Source of the DNA: Pycnococcus provasolii
Taxonomy: Eukaryota; Chlorophyta; Pseudoscourfieldiophyceae; Pseudoscourfieldiales
Assembly: GCA_049487715.1 (NCBI GenBank)
Contig: CP150567.1
Span: forward strand, 434,001-498,000
Direction of reading: 5' to 3'
DNA length: 64,000 bases
Positions 19,580-29,437 of the stretch are shown piece after piece. The notes beneath the pieces are model-generated. The model made no database searches and was not told the origin of the DNA. It saw only the letters and a program-made list of their open reading frames with translations. The position numbers and the translations under genes are program-made. Within the stretch, counting starts at the first letter, position 1; every line of letters begins with the position of its first letter.

Positions 19580-19789
19580 CGTGTACACTATAACTACAGT
19601 ATAGAGAGCGAAGAACCTGGAGGTTTGGTCGTAAGATTTGATCCGGTCTCTCGGAATCCGGCCCCCCTATTCCGCCCTTGGTCGACCTTTCAAATGGGCG
19701 CGATTAGTTTTATAAAAATGAATGAGTGTCTCCTCCTTACATAATACTAAGACGAAGAAAGAAAAAAACGAAAGGATCTCATTTCGCGG

Positions 19790-22700
19790 CTATGCCGTCG
19801 TCGCATTTCCAAACACTTTCTCCTTGCCATACGTCACCAAGTCGGAAACACCTTGCATTAGAAAGGCGATCGCGACCTGCCAGCTTGCGGCGATGTATTC
19901 GATGACAGTCTGAAAGCCAAGTGCGATGTGACCCCACACTCCGCTCAAAATGTCGTTGAGCGAGCCATACATCCGCTCCACGAACGCAGCCACGGGAGCA
20001 TGCAAATCAACCGCAAGCTTGCTTAGCGGCGAAAGCACGTACGTGTACACGGGCGCGGCGACCCACTGATCAGCCTTAGCAACAGCAAAATCCACCGCGG
20101 GCCATAGAACGCGCGCAACAGGCTCGTAGATGTTCTCAGACAAAAATTCTATAACCGCCGACGCAGGTTGAGCGAAAATCATCTCATAGTATGATGCCAA
20201 GCCCAGGCGCACGAAGTGAAACATTCCCTTGTCATCCGTCATCACCATGCGGAATCCAACAGTTGCCACGACACACGCCACGGCCAAAAGAAGCACGCCA
20301 ATAATGGTCAGCACACGCCACAGCTGCGGCTTGCGGGCCTTCACCTCACCATCGCCATCTCCAGCTTCATCCACCCCCTGATGTTGGTGGATCTGATGCT
20401 GAAGCATATCCCATTGTCGTTGGAGAGCTTCCACCTGGCTTGGCAACGCGGCAATACCCGAGCAGAACGCTCGCACCTCCGCAAGCTCAGCGGCCATCGG
20501 CTCAACGCCCGATGCTTCCAGAAAGCTCACACCGCCGGTCTTGCCCTCCGAGTAACGCACCGTCGTTGACATACCACCATTCGCATGTGGGGAAAGAGGG
20601 CTAGCGTTCGACTCCAAGTACGCGCATCGACCCTCCGTTGCATTCAGGCGGCTCTCGAGAGCGTGCGCGCGGGCAGCTGCCACGCGTGCCGCCTCCTCTG
20701 ATGCCTCGCACCGACGGCGAAGGCTCGCGATATCCGCAAGCTCAGACGCGACCTCCTCGTTCCTCCGTGCCTCGAGTGCGCGCACGCTCGCCTCGAGTGC
20801 ACGCCTGCTGGACTCAAGCTCCGAAGCACGGCCGTCGAGGCCGCGCAGGCCCGCCTCTAGGCGCAATCGCATGTCCTCCGTGCCCTCCTGCGACGCAGAC
20901 ACGTCCATCGTCACGCGATCGACGCGCTCCTCGAGCGCCTTCGCGCCCATCTCGAGCTTTGTTCGACTCTCCTCGCTAGATGCCGACAGAATCGACATGT
21001 CTGCCCTTGCCCTCTCGACGCTCGCCTCAACCGCGCGAACACCGCTCTCGGCGGCGGAGGCGCGAGCAGACACCTCGGACACCGAAGAAGCGAATTCCTC
21101 GCGCATCGCCTCGATCTGTGACTCGAGAGAACGCAAGCTTGTCTCCGCCGATGCGCGCGACTCGTGCTTGGAAGCTCGCTCGCTGCCAATCTCGTTGCGC
21201 AAGCTGCGCAATTCCGATTCGATGCTCGTTGTGACGCGGCTTTCGAGACTACGCACAGTCACCTCGAGCGAGGCACGCTTGTCGTCACCTGACACCGTAA
21301 CCGCCTGAAGTTCCGAGCGCAGGCTTTCCAGCCGGCTTTCCACTGCGCGCATGTCGTTGGTAAGCGCGCTCTCTACGCTCTCTAAGCGCGTCGTCGCGCT
21401 TGCAACCTTCCCTCCCGCCTCAGACTCATTTGCTGCAATCTCAGCACGCATTACCTCAACGCGTCCCATCGCGTCGTTCACACGGCCTTCAAGAGATCGA
21501 ACTGTCGACTCCAGTGTCGCGCGGCGATCGTCACCCGACGATTGCGCCGCAAGCAACTCAGAACGAAGGCTAGATATGCGACTCTCGACATCCAAAAGCC
21601 GTGTTTGCGTTCCCGGCACCTCCTGCGGCTTGCTTGCTGCTGCCGCTGCCGCCGACGCGGTCGCCGCGAGCTCACGCACCTCTCTCTCCAGATCATCAAC
21701 CTTCGCAGCCTTCGCAGCCATGGCCGCCGTCGCCGCGATCTCGCGCAACTCTTTCTGCAGATCATCCACTTTCGACGCTTTCACCGCTGTGGCTGTGGTC
21801 GCCGCGATCTCGCGCATTTCTCTCTGCAGATCATCCACCTTGGCTGACATCGATTCTGTGCGGCTGCTCAGCGGTTCCGTGGATGCGGCGGCAGACTCTG
21901 CCGCGGCACGAGCTGCATTAGAGGCTACCAAAGCCTCTGATGCGACAGAGGATGCGGAGCGTGCTTCCGACTTCGCATCGTTCACCATCGCGGCGAGGCG
22001 TTCTTCCGACGCCGCTGATCCTGCAGCTGCGGCTGTGATTGTCGGCGCCGCGGCAGACTTGGTCTCCAGCGAAGTGACGCGCCGCTCAAGATCATCGGTG
22101 CTAGGCGCAGCCTCAGGCTTCGCTTCCTCGAGTTGTTCCACCTGTGACTTGAGAATGTTGATTGCCGCACCACGTTCACTATCACGACCCTCCGCCGCGC
22201 TGACGCGTTTCTCAATGGCGTCGACACGAGCGCTGCTTACCGTCGCAGGCGCAGACTCGCTCGACTTGTCCGAGCTACCGAAGAAGTCGAATCCAGACTT
22301 TTTCTTTGGCTCCTTTGGCTGCTCCGCAAGCTCTCGCACTTCGCCCATCTCAGCCTCGACGGCGGCCAGCCGCTGCTCGAGCGGCGATGATGATGACTTC
22401 GTTTCATTCACCTTTTCAGTCAGAGGTTTGATGTGCTTGTCCCAGAGCTCCACCTTGAAATCGTTGAGCTCCGTCTCGACATTCGCCACCTTGGTGGACA
22501 GTGTTCGCACCTTTGTGACTTGCACCGCGGCGTCGTCCCAGGAACGCTTGGAGTTGGACAGGGCGGTGGCCGCTTCATCCCACTCCGCGCGCGCCGCCTC
22601 GAGATCGTCGACGCGGCTCACGAGGTGCCGGTGGCTGAGGCTCTTCGACGGCGTCTTGCTTTTCGTTTCCATGAGCTCGCCGTCAAGCTGGCCGAGGCGA

Positions 22701-23035
22701 CTTCCCAGGGACTCGACCACCTGCCCAAGCGAGTCGGCACGCGATTCAAGGCTGTCCGCTCGGTTTTCGACGTTCGTGATGGCGCGTCGCAGCGCCGACA
22801 CGTCGGGCCCCGCCGTGGGCGTCGCCGCAGGTGTTGTTGCCGGTTTCGTGGGCGTCGCTGCAGGTGTAGGCACCGAGCGCGACGCCGGGGTTGCCGACGC
22901 CGGCGTTTCCGGCTTCGAGTCCGCAGCCTTCGCCCCTCGCCCCCTCGGTGGTCCCGCGGGGCTCTCATCGTCGCTGGAGTCGCTGAACGTGTACACCGGC
23001 CGCACGTTGCGCCTCAATCCTCGTAGCGCTGACAT
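19790..23035 (-). CDS. Long coiled-coil protein with C-terminal membrane segment
   Basis: 1,081 residues from MSALRGLRRNV; an ATG 27 codons upstream (23116) is possible. The N-terminus is basic with a DSSDDESP acidic patch and a Pro/Ala/Thr linker. About 700 residues of heptad-type coiled coil follow, with repeated units such as KVDDLQ(R/K)E(M/L)REIAATAA (three copies) and SLRSEL/LESRV blocks, showing internal duplication. Near the C-terminus is a strong membrane segment, VLTIIGVLLLAVACVVATVGF, followed by about 160 residues with further amphipathic or hydrophobic helices. This is a tail-anchored-like design found in Golgi, ER and nuclear-envelope tethers, but I see no named family domain. 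Function is unassigned. Confidence 0.7.
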   Translation of the reverse strand: MSALRGLRRNVRPVYTFSDSSDDESPAGPPRGRGAKAADSKPETPASATPASRSVPTPAATPTKPATTPAATPTAGPDVSALRRAITNVENRADSLESRADSLGQVVESLGSRLGQLDGELMETKSKTPSKSLSHRHLVSRVDDLEAARAEWDEAATALSNSKRSWDDAAVQVTKVRTLSTKVANVETELNDFKVELWDKHIKPLTEKVNETKSSSSPLEQRLAAVEAEMGEVRELAEQPKEPKKKSGFDFFGSSDKSSESAPATVSSARVDAIEKRVSAAEGRDSERGAAINILKSQVEQLEEAKPEAAPSTDDLERRVTSLETKSAAAPTITAAAAGSAASEERLAAMVNDAKSEARSASSVASEALVASNAARAAAESAAASTEPLSSRTESMSAKVDDLQREMREIAATTATAVKASKVDDLQKELREIAATAAMAAKAAKVDDLEREVRELAATASAAAAAASKPQEVPGTQTRLLDVESRISSLRSELLAAQSSGDDRRATLESTVRSLEGRVNDAMGRVEVMRAEIAANESEAGGKVASATTRLESVESALTNDMRAVESRLESLRSELQAVTVSGDDKRASLEVTVRSLESRVTTSIESELRSLRNEIGSERASKHESRASAETSLRSLESQIEAMREEFASSVSEVSARASAAESGVRAVEASVERARADMSILSASSEESRTKLEMGAKALEERVDRVTMDVSASQEGTEDMRLRLEAGLRGLDGRASELESSRRALEASVRALEARRNEEVASELADIASLRRRCEASEEAARVAAARAHALESRLNATEGRCAYLESNASPLSPHANGGMSTTVRYSEGKTGGVSFLEASGVEPMAAELAEVRAFCSGIAALPSQVEALQRQWDMLQHQIHQHQGVDEAGDGDGEVKARKPQLWRVLTIIGVLLLAVACVVATVGFRMVMTDDKGMFHFVRLGLASYYEMIFAQPASAVIEFLSENIYEPVARVLWPAVDFAVAKADQWVAAPVYTYVLSPLSKLAVDLHAPVAAFVERMYGSLNDILSGVWGHIALGFQTVIEYIAASWQVAIAFLMQGVSDLVTYGKEKVFGNATTA

Positions 23036-23830
23036 GTGAAGAAACTCTCGAGTGGAAGGGTGGCGTCTCAAGCGACCCAAAAAGTGAAGTCCGCTGGACG
23101 ACGCTCTTCTACACAAGCAGAAGCACGAGGCGCGCTATCGACACGCACACAAAGACGAGGGAATCCACCGCGCGTTCCGTCGGCGGTTAGAGATCGCGCA
23201 CGAAGCGGCGAGGCGTCGCTTGCTGCGCCGAGGGTTGGCGCCCTCTCGTAGTCGGAGTTGCAGGTGTCGCGCACGCGAGTGCGAGAGGGGGGACCTCCAC
23301 CTAGGGCGGGGTAGATGGGCGGGGTGTTGTGTCCGGGGGCGTGCGTGGATGCGTGGAGGCCCGGGAGCAGGAGGAGAGACAACACAACACAACAGGCAAC
23401 ACGCCCGGCCCGGCGAGCGACGATCGGGCGATGATCGACCTTCATCGCTCGCTCGACCACAGGTGCCCCCCTGGGCCTGGGTGCCAGTGCCATTTCTTCA
23501 ACGTGAAGGTCAAGTTTATACCATCCCTACTACGTGCACCATTGTGTCGCGTGCGCACTGTGCAGTCACTGCTCTGCATGTCCCGCCTTACTTTCTACCA
23601 TCTCATTTCATAACCCCTGCTGGGCTGGATCTCGTCTTCAACGCAGTGCATGGGTCCATGGGAACGGGGCTCTCCGACTTCCAGCCTGGACCACGGGATA
23701 CCCACAGCAGCACAGCCTAGGGTAGAGGAAAGCACCTTGTACCGTACATGTGCCGCACCTACTGTGCATGTTTGACAAGTATAGGTACGCCTTCCCATAT
23801 GAGACAATCACCTAAGGGCTATTACCGTAT
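23036..23830. other. Intergenic region, no gene recognised
   Basis: About 800 bp between the 5' side of the coiled-coil gene and the 3' end of the EF-hand gene. Several short frames are open on both strands but none has recognisable content. No RNA gene seen. Confidence 0.5.
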
Positions 23831-25609
23831 TTAAGGAGCCGGTTCAGCAGCAGGAGCCGGCTCGGCAGGAGGAGCTGGCTCGGCAGGAGGAGCTGGCTCG
23901 GCAGCAGGAGCCGGTTCAGCATCAGGAGCCGGCTCGGCAGGAGGAGCTGGCTCGGCAGGAGGAGCTGGCTCGGCAGCAGGAGCCGGCTCATCAGCAGGAG
24001 CCGGCTCGGCAGCTGCGGGGACTGGGGCTTCCACCTCTGCCACCGACTTGGCAGTCTCAAGGTACACCACGGAATCAGCCTCAAACTCTTCCCACGTCAA
24101 CTCCTTGTCGCCGTTGACGTCAACACGCTTGAATGCGCGGCCAATGTCTGCGAGCGTTAATCCTCCGAAGAATTTTGCCAAAATCTCCTTGTGCTTGGCG
24201 ATACCCTTGCCCCACTCTTTTGACGTCACCTTGCCGTCAGCATTTTTGTCCAACGAGTCGAACAACGTCTTGAGCTCCGACTTGCCCTCGTCCGTTGACA
24301 TCACCTCCGCAAGCTTGAGGCCAGCCGAGTCGGCATTTTTGAGGTAGTTGGCGCTGGCGGAGACCATCTCGTCCCATGTGAGGTACTTGTCACCGTCGGC
24401 GTCGATCATTGGGAAAGCTCGGCCAATCTCCTGGATCGTCAGCCCACCAAACAGCTTTGACATCATCTCCCTGTTCTTCGTGACGCCCTTGCCCCACTCC
24501 TTGGAGCTGATGTGGCCCGACGCGTCCTTATCGAGGCTCTCGAACAGCGCCTTGAGCTCAGACTTGCCCTCGGGTGTGGCGATCGCCTTGCTCAGAGCCA
24601 GTCCCGCGTCGTCGGCGGCTGACAGGAAGTCGACGGCGCCCTCCTGCAATTCCTCCCACGTCAGGTGCTTGTCGCCGTTTGCATCAAGGCGCTTGAAGGC
24701 GCGGCCAATCTCCTGCATCGTCTGGCCTCCGAACATTTTCATCATCTGGTCCTTGTGCTTCGCCACACCCTTACCCCACTCCTTCGACGTTACCTTGCCA
24801 TCCGCGTCATGGTCGAGGCTGTCGAAGAGCGCCTTGAGCTCGTCCCAAACCTTCGGGTCTCCCACCTTGTTTGCCAGTGCGGCTCCGGCCGCATCACTGG
24901 ATCCGATGAGCTCTGCGGCGTGCGCTTCCATTTCTTCCCAAGTCAGGTGCTTGTCGTCGTTGACGTCAATTCGGCGGAAAGCCATACCAACCTCAGCAAG
25001 CGTGCCTCCACCGAAATATTTCTTCAACACTTCCTGGTTCTTGCTGACGCCCTTACCCCATTCCTTCGAGGACACCTTCCCATCTGAATCCTTATCGAGT
25101 GCCACGAAAATGGCCTTGAGCTCCGCATTTCCCTTTGCGGTTTGTACTGCGTCAGCCATAGCAAAGAGCGCGTCGTCCGCCTCTGAAGCGTATCCGAACG
25201 CAGCCTCCTGGAACTCTACCCAGGTGAGGCTTCCGTTACCGTCTTTGTCGATACGCCCGAACGCGAGCGTCACCTCGAGTGCCGTGGGCGAGCCGAGCAG
25301 AGTCTTAAGTTCCTTGGTAAATTTGGGAACCTCCTTGCCCCACTCACGAATGGACACTTTGCCGTCCTTGTCCTTGTCCATTTCCTCGAAGATTTGCTTA
25401 AGCGCGTCATAACCTTCCGGCTTCTGCAGGGAGTCCGCAAGCTTGAGCGCGACGTCGTCAACGCGTTCGGGGTCAGGCTTGGCCTCCGACGCCGCGACAG
25501 GAGCAGGCGCCGGCGCGGGCGCTGCTGCCGGTGCCTTCGGCGGTGGTGGTGCGTTTGGCTCCTTACGCGTCGACGTTGGCGGGTGGTCGTGTGAAGCTCC
25601 ACAGCCCAT
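23831..25609 (-). CDS. Ten-EF-hand calcium-binding protein with an acylation-type N-terminus
   Basis: 592 residues from MGCGASH; the frame continues upstream to 25912 but this start is marked by the classic Gly2 myristoylation plus Cys3 palmitoylation context. A Pro/Ala linker leads into five tandem modules of about 93 residues, each with two EF-hands. The first loop of each module is canonical (DKDKDGKVSIRE, DKDSDGKVSSKE, DHDADGKVTSKE, DKDASGHISSKE, DKNADGKVTSKE). The second loop has Lys instead of Gly at position 6 in modules 2-5 (such as DANGDKHLTWEE). The C-terminus is a PAEPAP repeat. It is probably a membrane-tethered calcium sensor or buffer. Partners are not known; it shares its MGCGAS head with the pyruvate kinase gene at 34.7-41.4 kb. 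Confidence 0.9.
   Translation of the reverse strand: MGCGASHDHPPTSTRKEPNAPPPPKAPAAAPAPAPAPVAASEAKPDPERVDDVALKLADSLQKPEGYDALKQIFEEMDKDKDGKVSIREWGKEVPKFTKELKTLLGSPTALEVTLAFGRIDKDGNGSLTWVEFQEAAFGYASEADDALFAMADAVQTAKGNAELKAIFVALDKDSDGKVSSKEWGKGVSKNQEVLKKYFGGGTLAEVGMAFRRIDVNDDKHLTWEEMEAHAAELIGSSDAAGAALANKVGDPKVWDELKALFDSLDHDADGKVTSKEWGKGVAKHKDQMMKMFGGQTMQEIGRAFKRLDANGDKHLTWEELQEGAVDFLSAADDAGLALSKAIATPEGKSELKALFESLDKDASGHISSKEWGKGVTKNREMMSKLFGGLTIQEIGRAFPMIDADGDKYLTWDEMVSASANYLKNADSAGLKLAEVMSTDEGKSELKTLFDSLDKNADGKVTSKEWGKGIAKHKEILAKFFGGLTLADIGRAFKRVDVNGDKELTWEEFEADSVVYLETAKSVAEVEAPVPAAAEPAPADEPAPAAEPAPPAEPAPPAEPAPDAEPAPAAEPAPPAEPAPPAEPAPAAEPAP
23836..24020 (-). repeat. Coding minisatellite (PAEPAP repeat)
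   Basis: Units of about 15-18 bp (GGAGCCGGCTCGGCA and GGAGCTGGCTCGGCA variants) encode the Pro-Ala-Glu C-terminal tail of the EF-hand protein. Copy number is likely variable between strains. Confidence 0.85.
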
Positions 25610-26421
25610 ATTGACTCGTTGCGTTGCGTTGCGTCGTTGAGCGTGCAAGCGTTGTGTGCGCGCGTGGCAGTCTTCGGCGACGCGTCGTGTGATGGGCTGG
25701 ATAGATAGCAGCCGGAGGTGGCACCGGTCGGTGCCTTGTTGTCGTGTGTCGCCTGACGTGTTATCGTGGGATATCGTCGTCTGGGGGAAAACGGGGAGCG
25801 ATCGGGGAGCGATCGGGGAGGGGAGAGGGCTTTTTGGCACGGGGCCGAGGGCCGAGGGCAGAGGCCGTTCGCACTTCGCAGTACAGTACATACAGTACGC
25901 GCTAACGCACACGACAGAAGGGGAAAGGGAGGGTAGGAAGCAGGGTAGGGTACGCGGTACCGGTACTTCCTACCGGCTGACCGGGCTGCCAGGCGACAAG
26001 GCGAGAAATTCACGTCCCTGTCACCTGTGAACGGTGCAACGACACCACCCTACGCCCTCCCGTCAACAACAACGCTGGGACTAAGAACTGGGACTGACCC
26101 AAGGGGGAGCTTTCCGGGGTTTGGTTTCCAGGGGGAGGAGCTTCGGGTTTCGTGCTTTGGAGGTGCCCGTTGAGGTGTGAGCCGTTTGCCCCTCCCCTCC
26201 AGGTCTCCCCTCCCCTCCCAGGTTCCCCTCCCCAGTCACCAGTCCCCAGTCCCCAGTTCCGTTCCCGCCTCCCGTCCTTTTCTCTGACAGACGCCTTCCT
26301 TCTCCTCCTCCCCTCCCCTCCCCTCCCTTCCCTGCTCTCCCTCCCCCTTCCTGCCACCTCGCCACTCGCACCCGGCAACGCGCGTCACAACCACCAAGCA
26401 CTACAACACAAGACAACTGCA
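25610..26421. other. Divergent intergenic region
   Basis: Separates the EF-hand gene (minus) and the treslin-like gene (plus). The right part is C/T-rich with CCCAGTCCCCAGT and CTCCCCTCCCCT runs (about 26200-26345). No gene recognised apart from open upstream extensions of the two flanking frames. Confidence 0.5.
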
Positions 26422-29316
26422 ATGCTCGCTGCCAACACAACGCTTGTGCTCGTTGACGCGAGGCCGATGCTAGCAGCACTACTAGAGGCAACGGCAGGGG
26501 AGACACAACTACGACGTGCGTCGTCACAACAACAACAACAAAGTCACCAGCAGGCTGGGGCAGGTGGGCACTCGCAGCCTTCACCTCACAAACGCGCACG
26601 CGACCACGACTCCTCAGCAGAGAGACTGTCCGCCGCAAAATCCGCAGTGCGAACCATATGCGCGGCGTTCAGCCACGAAGTCGCGCGCAAACAACTGCGA
26701 AAGAGTGTCGCGCCGGAGTCTGCGTACGATCAAGAAAGAAAGAAAAACAAACAACTTTCTCCGCTCAAGGTGAGATGGGCGTACCGCATCTATGTGTCAG
26801 GCTTGTCGTTGCAAAGGGGAAACAGGCTGCTGAGATCGCTGCTTGGTTATGGTGCGCAGAATGTGAACCCCGACCCTGTCGAACGACCAGATTTAGACGC
26901 GAACGACGGGAAGTCCGTACGAGAGTTGTGCCAGCGCCTGTACAAACTCGCACACGCACGGGTGCCGACCGAATACAGCATAGACCTAAATCAGGCGTCG
27001 GCATCTCTTTCCTCGTCGTCAGCCTGTATCAGGACCGCGAATATCGCTTGGAAAGGCCTGCAAGCAACGGCTGCAGCCAGTGTCGCGCCCAACTCTACAG
27101 GATGCATTCTCATCGTCGCACCAGGACCGCGCGGGGGCGCCGAAGCTGCCGGCGCCTCCGAAGAGGACGCCAACGCTGCGCTCTCTCAGCTCGTCAAGGA
27201 CGGATATGTAGTGACGTGGATTGACGCGGGCAGTATGCCCGCGTCGGAGGAAAGTGCCGCCGCACCACACGCATTGTCCTGCGCACTCAGGAGACACGGA
27301 GGAGCGTACCGCCCACTTGCATGGGTCGACGCCGCGAGACGACGTGGCATCGCGTGGCCTCAGCTCTTGTGCGAGGAGTCGTCTGGGGAGGGTGCGTGCA
27401 ACAATACGGCGCCAGCCATTATGCTGGCTACATCGCAACCCGCCACGCGCCATGACGAGGACTCAGCCACACCGCCAACAGACGATTCGCCGACACCTGA
27501 TACGGATAGAATAGACGACGACGGAGACGAATTCTCCACGCTTCTTCGCCGGTGCGCCGCACCGACTCGCCGCCTTCCAACCACGCGGCCTGTCAGTGCC
27601 CATGACCTTTGGCCAATCATGATGCAGCTTCAAAAGCAGGCTCGAAAGCCTAGTGACGGGGGAGACTCGGTGTGGAGGCGGGCTTGCACCTCGCTTCAGA
27701 ATTTGGTCAATCACGCATCCACCCCCCCAGCTGACGATCGTCCCATCGCCGATGCCGGATGCGAACGCGATGCGACGGAGAGAAGTGGCGAGCCGCAAGC
27801 GGCAACAACGCGTCGCCTGTTTGAGCTGTGCTGCGAGCGCATCGTCGGTACTCACGTCGCGTACGTCTGCGACGGACTGCCTGCACCGCCACCGCCGATG
27901 ACGTCTTCTGAGAGCACAGGCAAGGAGCTTGACTCGCAGCTTCGCGACGCAGTCGGTGCGCCGCTTGAGTGCACCGCCTCGCTGGAACAGCGAAGTAACG
28001 TTTCCTCGGGGCCTTGGCTGAATGGCTCTATGCAGGCTGCTATGGACATCATGCGTGCTCTTTCTGCCGTCGTGGCTGCGGTAGCATCAACTCACGACGA
28101 CTCACTAGCAACCAGTAAAAACCTTCAGATCGACCTGCTGCGAGACCTTGGCGTATGGGTGGATATGGAGAACAAGAGAGCGATGGACGAACAAATTGAT
28201 CTCCAAACGAAGCGTGTCGATGGGATTGCTGTGAACCTCGCCGAAAGTAATCGGGAGGGGAATATCACACCTGACGTCTTCGCTACGCTAAGTAGTGAGA
28301 GCTTGGTCACTCGGGCCCGCGATTTGCTCGATGGTGGCAGCGGCGTTGCCAACGAGATAACACGCCGTGCCATTACCGTGAATACATCCGAGCCCCCCAC
28401 GGACAGCATCGCGGAGATGCTGCGCAAGGCGAGGGCTTGCGCACTTCAGCTGTCACTACGCTTGATGCTTTCCATGTCACCGTCGTTCGATGGCGCACAG
28501 ATCGAGATTGAATACAAAGATTGCAAAATGCTGCACAGACAGCTTAACACTTACGTGCCAATGGGCTACTTCCTCGACAAGTGGCACAAAAGTCTCCAGG
28601 ATGCGTTTGAGCAAGTGAAGGCTGAAACACGTTCAGGCCGTTTGCCAGGCCCGCAGCCGCCTTTTATTTTGAAGTTGCTCAAATCGGAGGACTTTTTGAC
28701 ACCCGAGGAATTCAAACGTCTCAAGTCGTCAAAGGTTTCGAACGACACTACAGAGCAAAGGCTGCAAAGATGCGAGGACACTGGCGCTGGTGCTGGTGCT
28801 ATTTCTGCTGTTGCCGTTGCACCAATGCCTGTGTCAACAGCACCCGACGGATCGCGACAGGCTGTGAGGCGACGGTCATCGCCGGCACGAGCAAATCAAC
28901 CGCAGACGGCACTGCAGCACGATGTTTTGCGCCGTCAGACTTCGATGCGATCCATCGCAAGGGCGCGAGGACCCGTCGTGTTAACGACAAGGCAAAATAA
29001 CACGAGCAAACGCAAACGCTCTAGTGAGAATCAGGGCGCTTCCGATGCCGTGAACGGCAAGCGCCATCAGTCACAGCCTGTTGCGAATGGTGGCGCTTGG
29101 ATGGTGCGCAAGACGAAGAAGACGCCGAAAACGGGGGCAATGGTTCTTGAAGACTTCGGCATATGCTTCACTCCCAGTGATGGGCCCAACCCACCTGCTG
29201 CAACGGCAGCTGGGCGGATGACGTCGAGGATTCACCTGCCTGAGCCAGGCCTTCCTCGCGAGCGGCGGCGGAGCTTGCTTCCGGATTTGGTGAGAGAGAC
29301 ACCTGTAAGAAACTGA
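26422..29316 (+). CDS. Treslin/TICRR-like replication initiation protein (tentative)
   Basis: 964 residues from MLAANTTLVLVDARP; the frame is open back to 26152 but that leader is Pro-rich and unlikely to be coding. The N-terminal half looks like a degenerate vWA fold as in treslin: a first strand TLVLVDARP, a helix rich in Ala, LKVRWAYRIYVSG (compare the conserved V-x-W-A-[FY] strand), and later GCILIVAPGPRG. The middle has a helical region with VPMGYFLDKWHKSL and PPFILKLLKSEDFLTPEEF. The C-terminus is basic and disordered (KRKRSSENQG), suggesting nuclear location. Treslin/Sld3 loads CDC45 at origins under CDK control. The match rests on pattern memory and needs a profile search. Confidence 0.4.
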   Translation: MLAANTTLVLVDARPMLAALLEATAGETQLRRASSQQQQQSHQQAGAGGHSQPSPHKRARDHDSSAERLSAAKSAVRTICAAFSHEVARKQLRKSVAPESAYDQERKKNKQLSPLKVRWAYRIYVSGLSLQRGNRLLRSLLGYGAQNVNPDPVERPDLDANDGKSVRELCQRLYKLAHARVPTEYSIDLNQASASLSSSSACIRTANIAWKGLQATAAASVAPNSTGCILIVAPGPRGGAEAAGASEEDANAALSQLVKDGYVVTWIDAGSMPASEESAAAPHALSCALRRHGGAYRPLAWVDAARRRGIAWPQLLCEESSGEGACNNTAPAIMLATSQPATRHDEDSATPPTDDSPTPDTDRIDDDGDEFSTLLRRCAAPTRRLPTTRPVSAHDLWPIMMQLQKQARKPSDGGDSVWRRACTSLQNLVNHASTPPADDRPIADAGCERDATERSGEPQAATTRRLFELCCERIVGTHVAYVCDGLPAPPPPMTSSESTGKELDSQLRDAVGAPLECTASLEQRSNVSSGPWLNGSMQAAMDIMRALSAVVAAVASTHDDSLATSKNLQIDLLRDLGVWVDMENKRAMDEQIDLQTKRVDGIAVNLAESNREGNITPDVFATLSSESLVTRARDLLDGGSGVANEITRRAITVNTSEPPTDSIAEMLRKARACALQLSLRLMLSMSPSFDGAQIEIEYKDCKMLHRQLNTYVPMGYFLDKWHKSLQDAFEQVKAETRSGRLPGPQPPFILKLLKSEDFLTPEEFKRLKSSKVSNDTTEQRLQRCEDTGAGAGAISAVAVAPMPVSTAPDGSRQAVRRRSSPARANQPQTALQHDVLRRQTSMRSIARARGPVVLTTRQNNTSKRKRSSENQGASDAVNGKRHQSQPVANGGAWMVRKTKKTPKTGAMVLEDFGICFTPSDGPNPPAATAAGRMTSRIHLPEPGLPRERRRSLLPDLVRETPVRN

Positions 29317-29437
29317 ATACCATAGTTTGAAAAATGAAAACACGCACATGACATGGTTTTACATGGGAAACCACATTCCCGTTGAGAAAAATAATAGTTG
29401 AACACTTTTCTCCTGTTGTGTTTTAGGCACGCCCGTC

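Noticed and set aside
21351-23039. 562-codon open frame on the plus strand
   Set aside because: Antisense shadow of the coiled-coil gene; Ser/Arg/Ala-rich with no domain.
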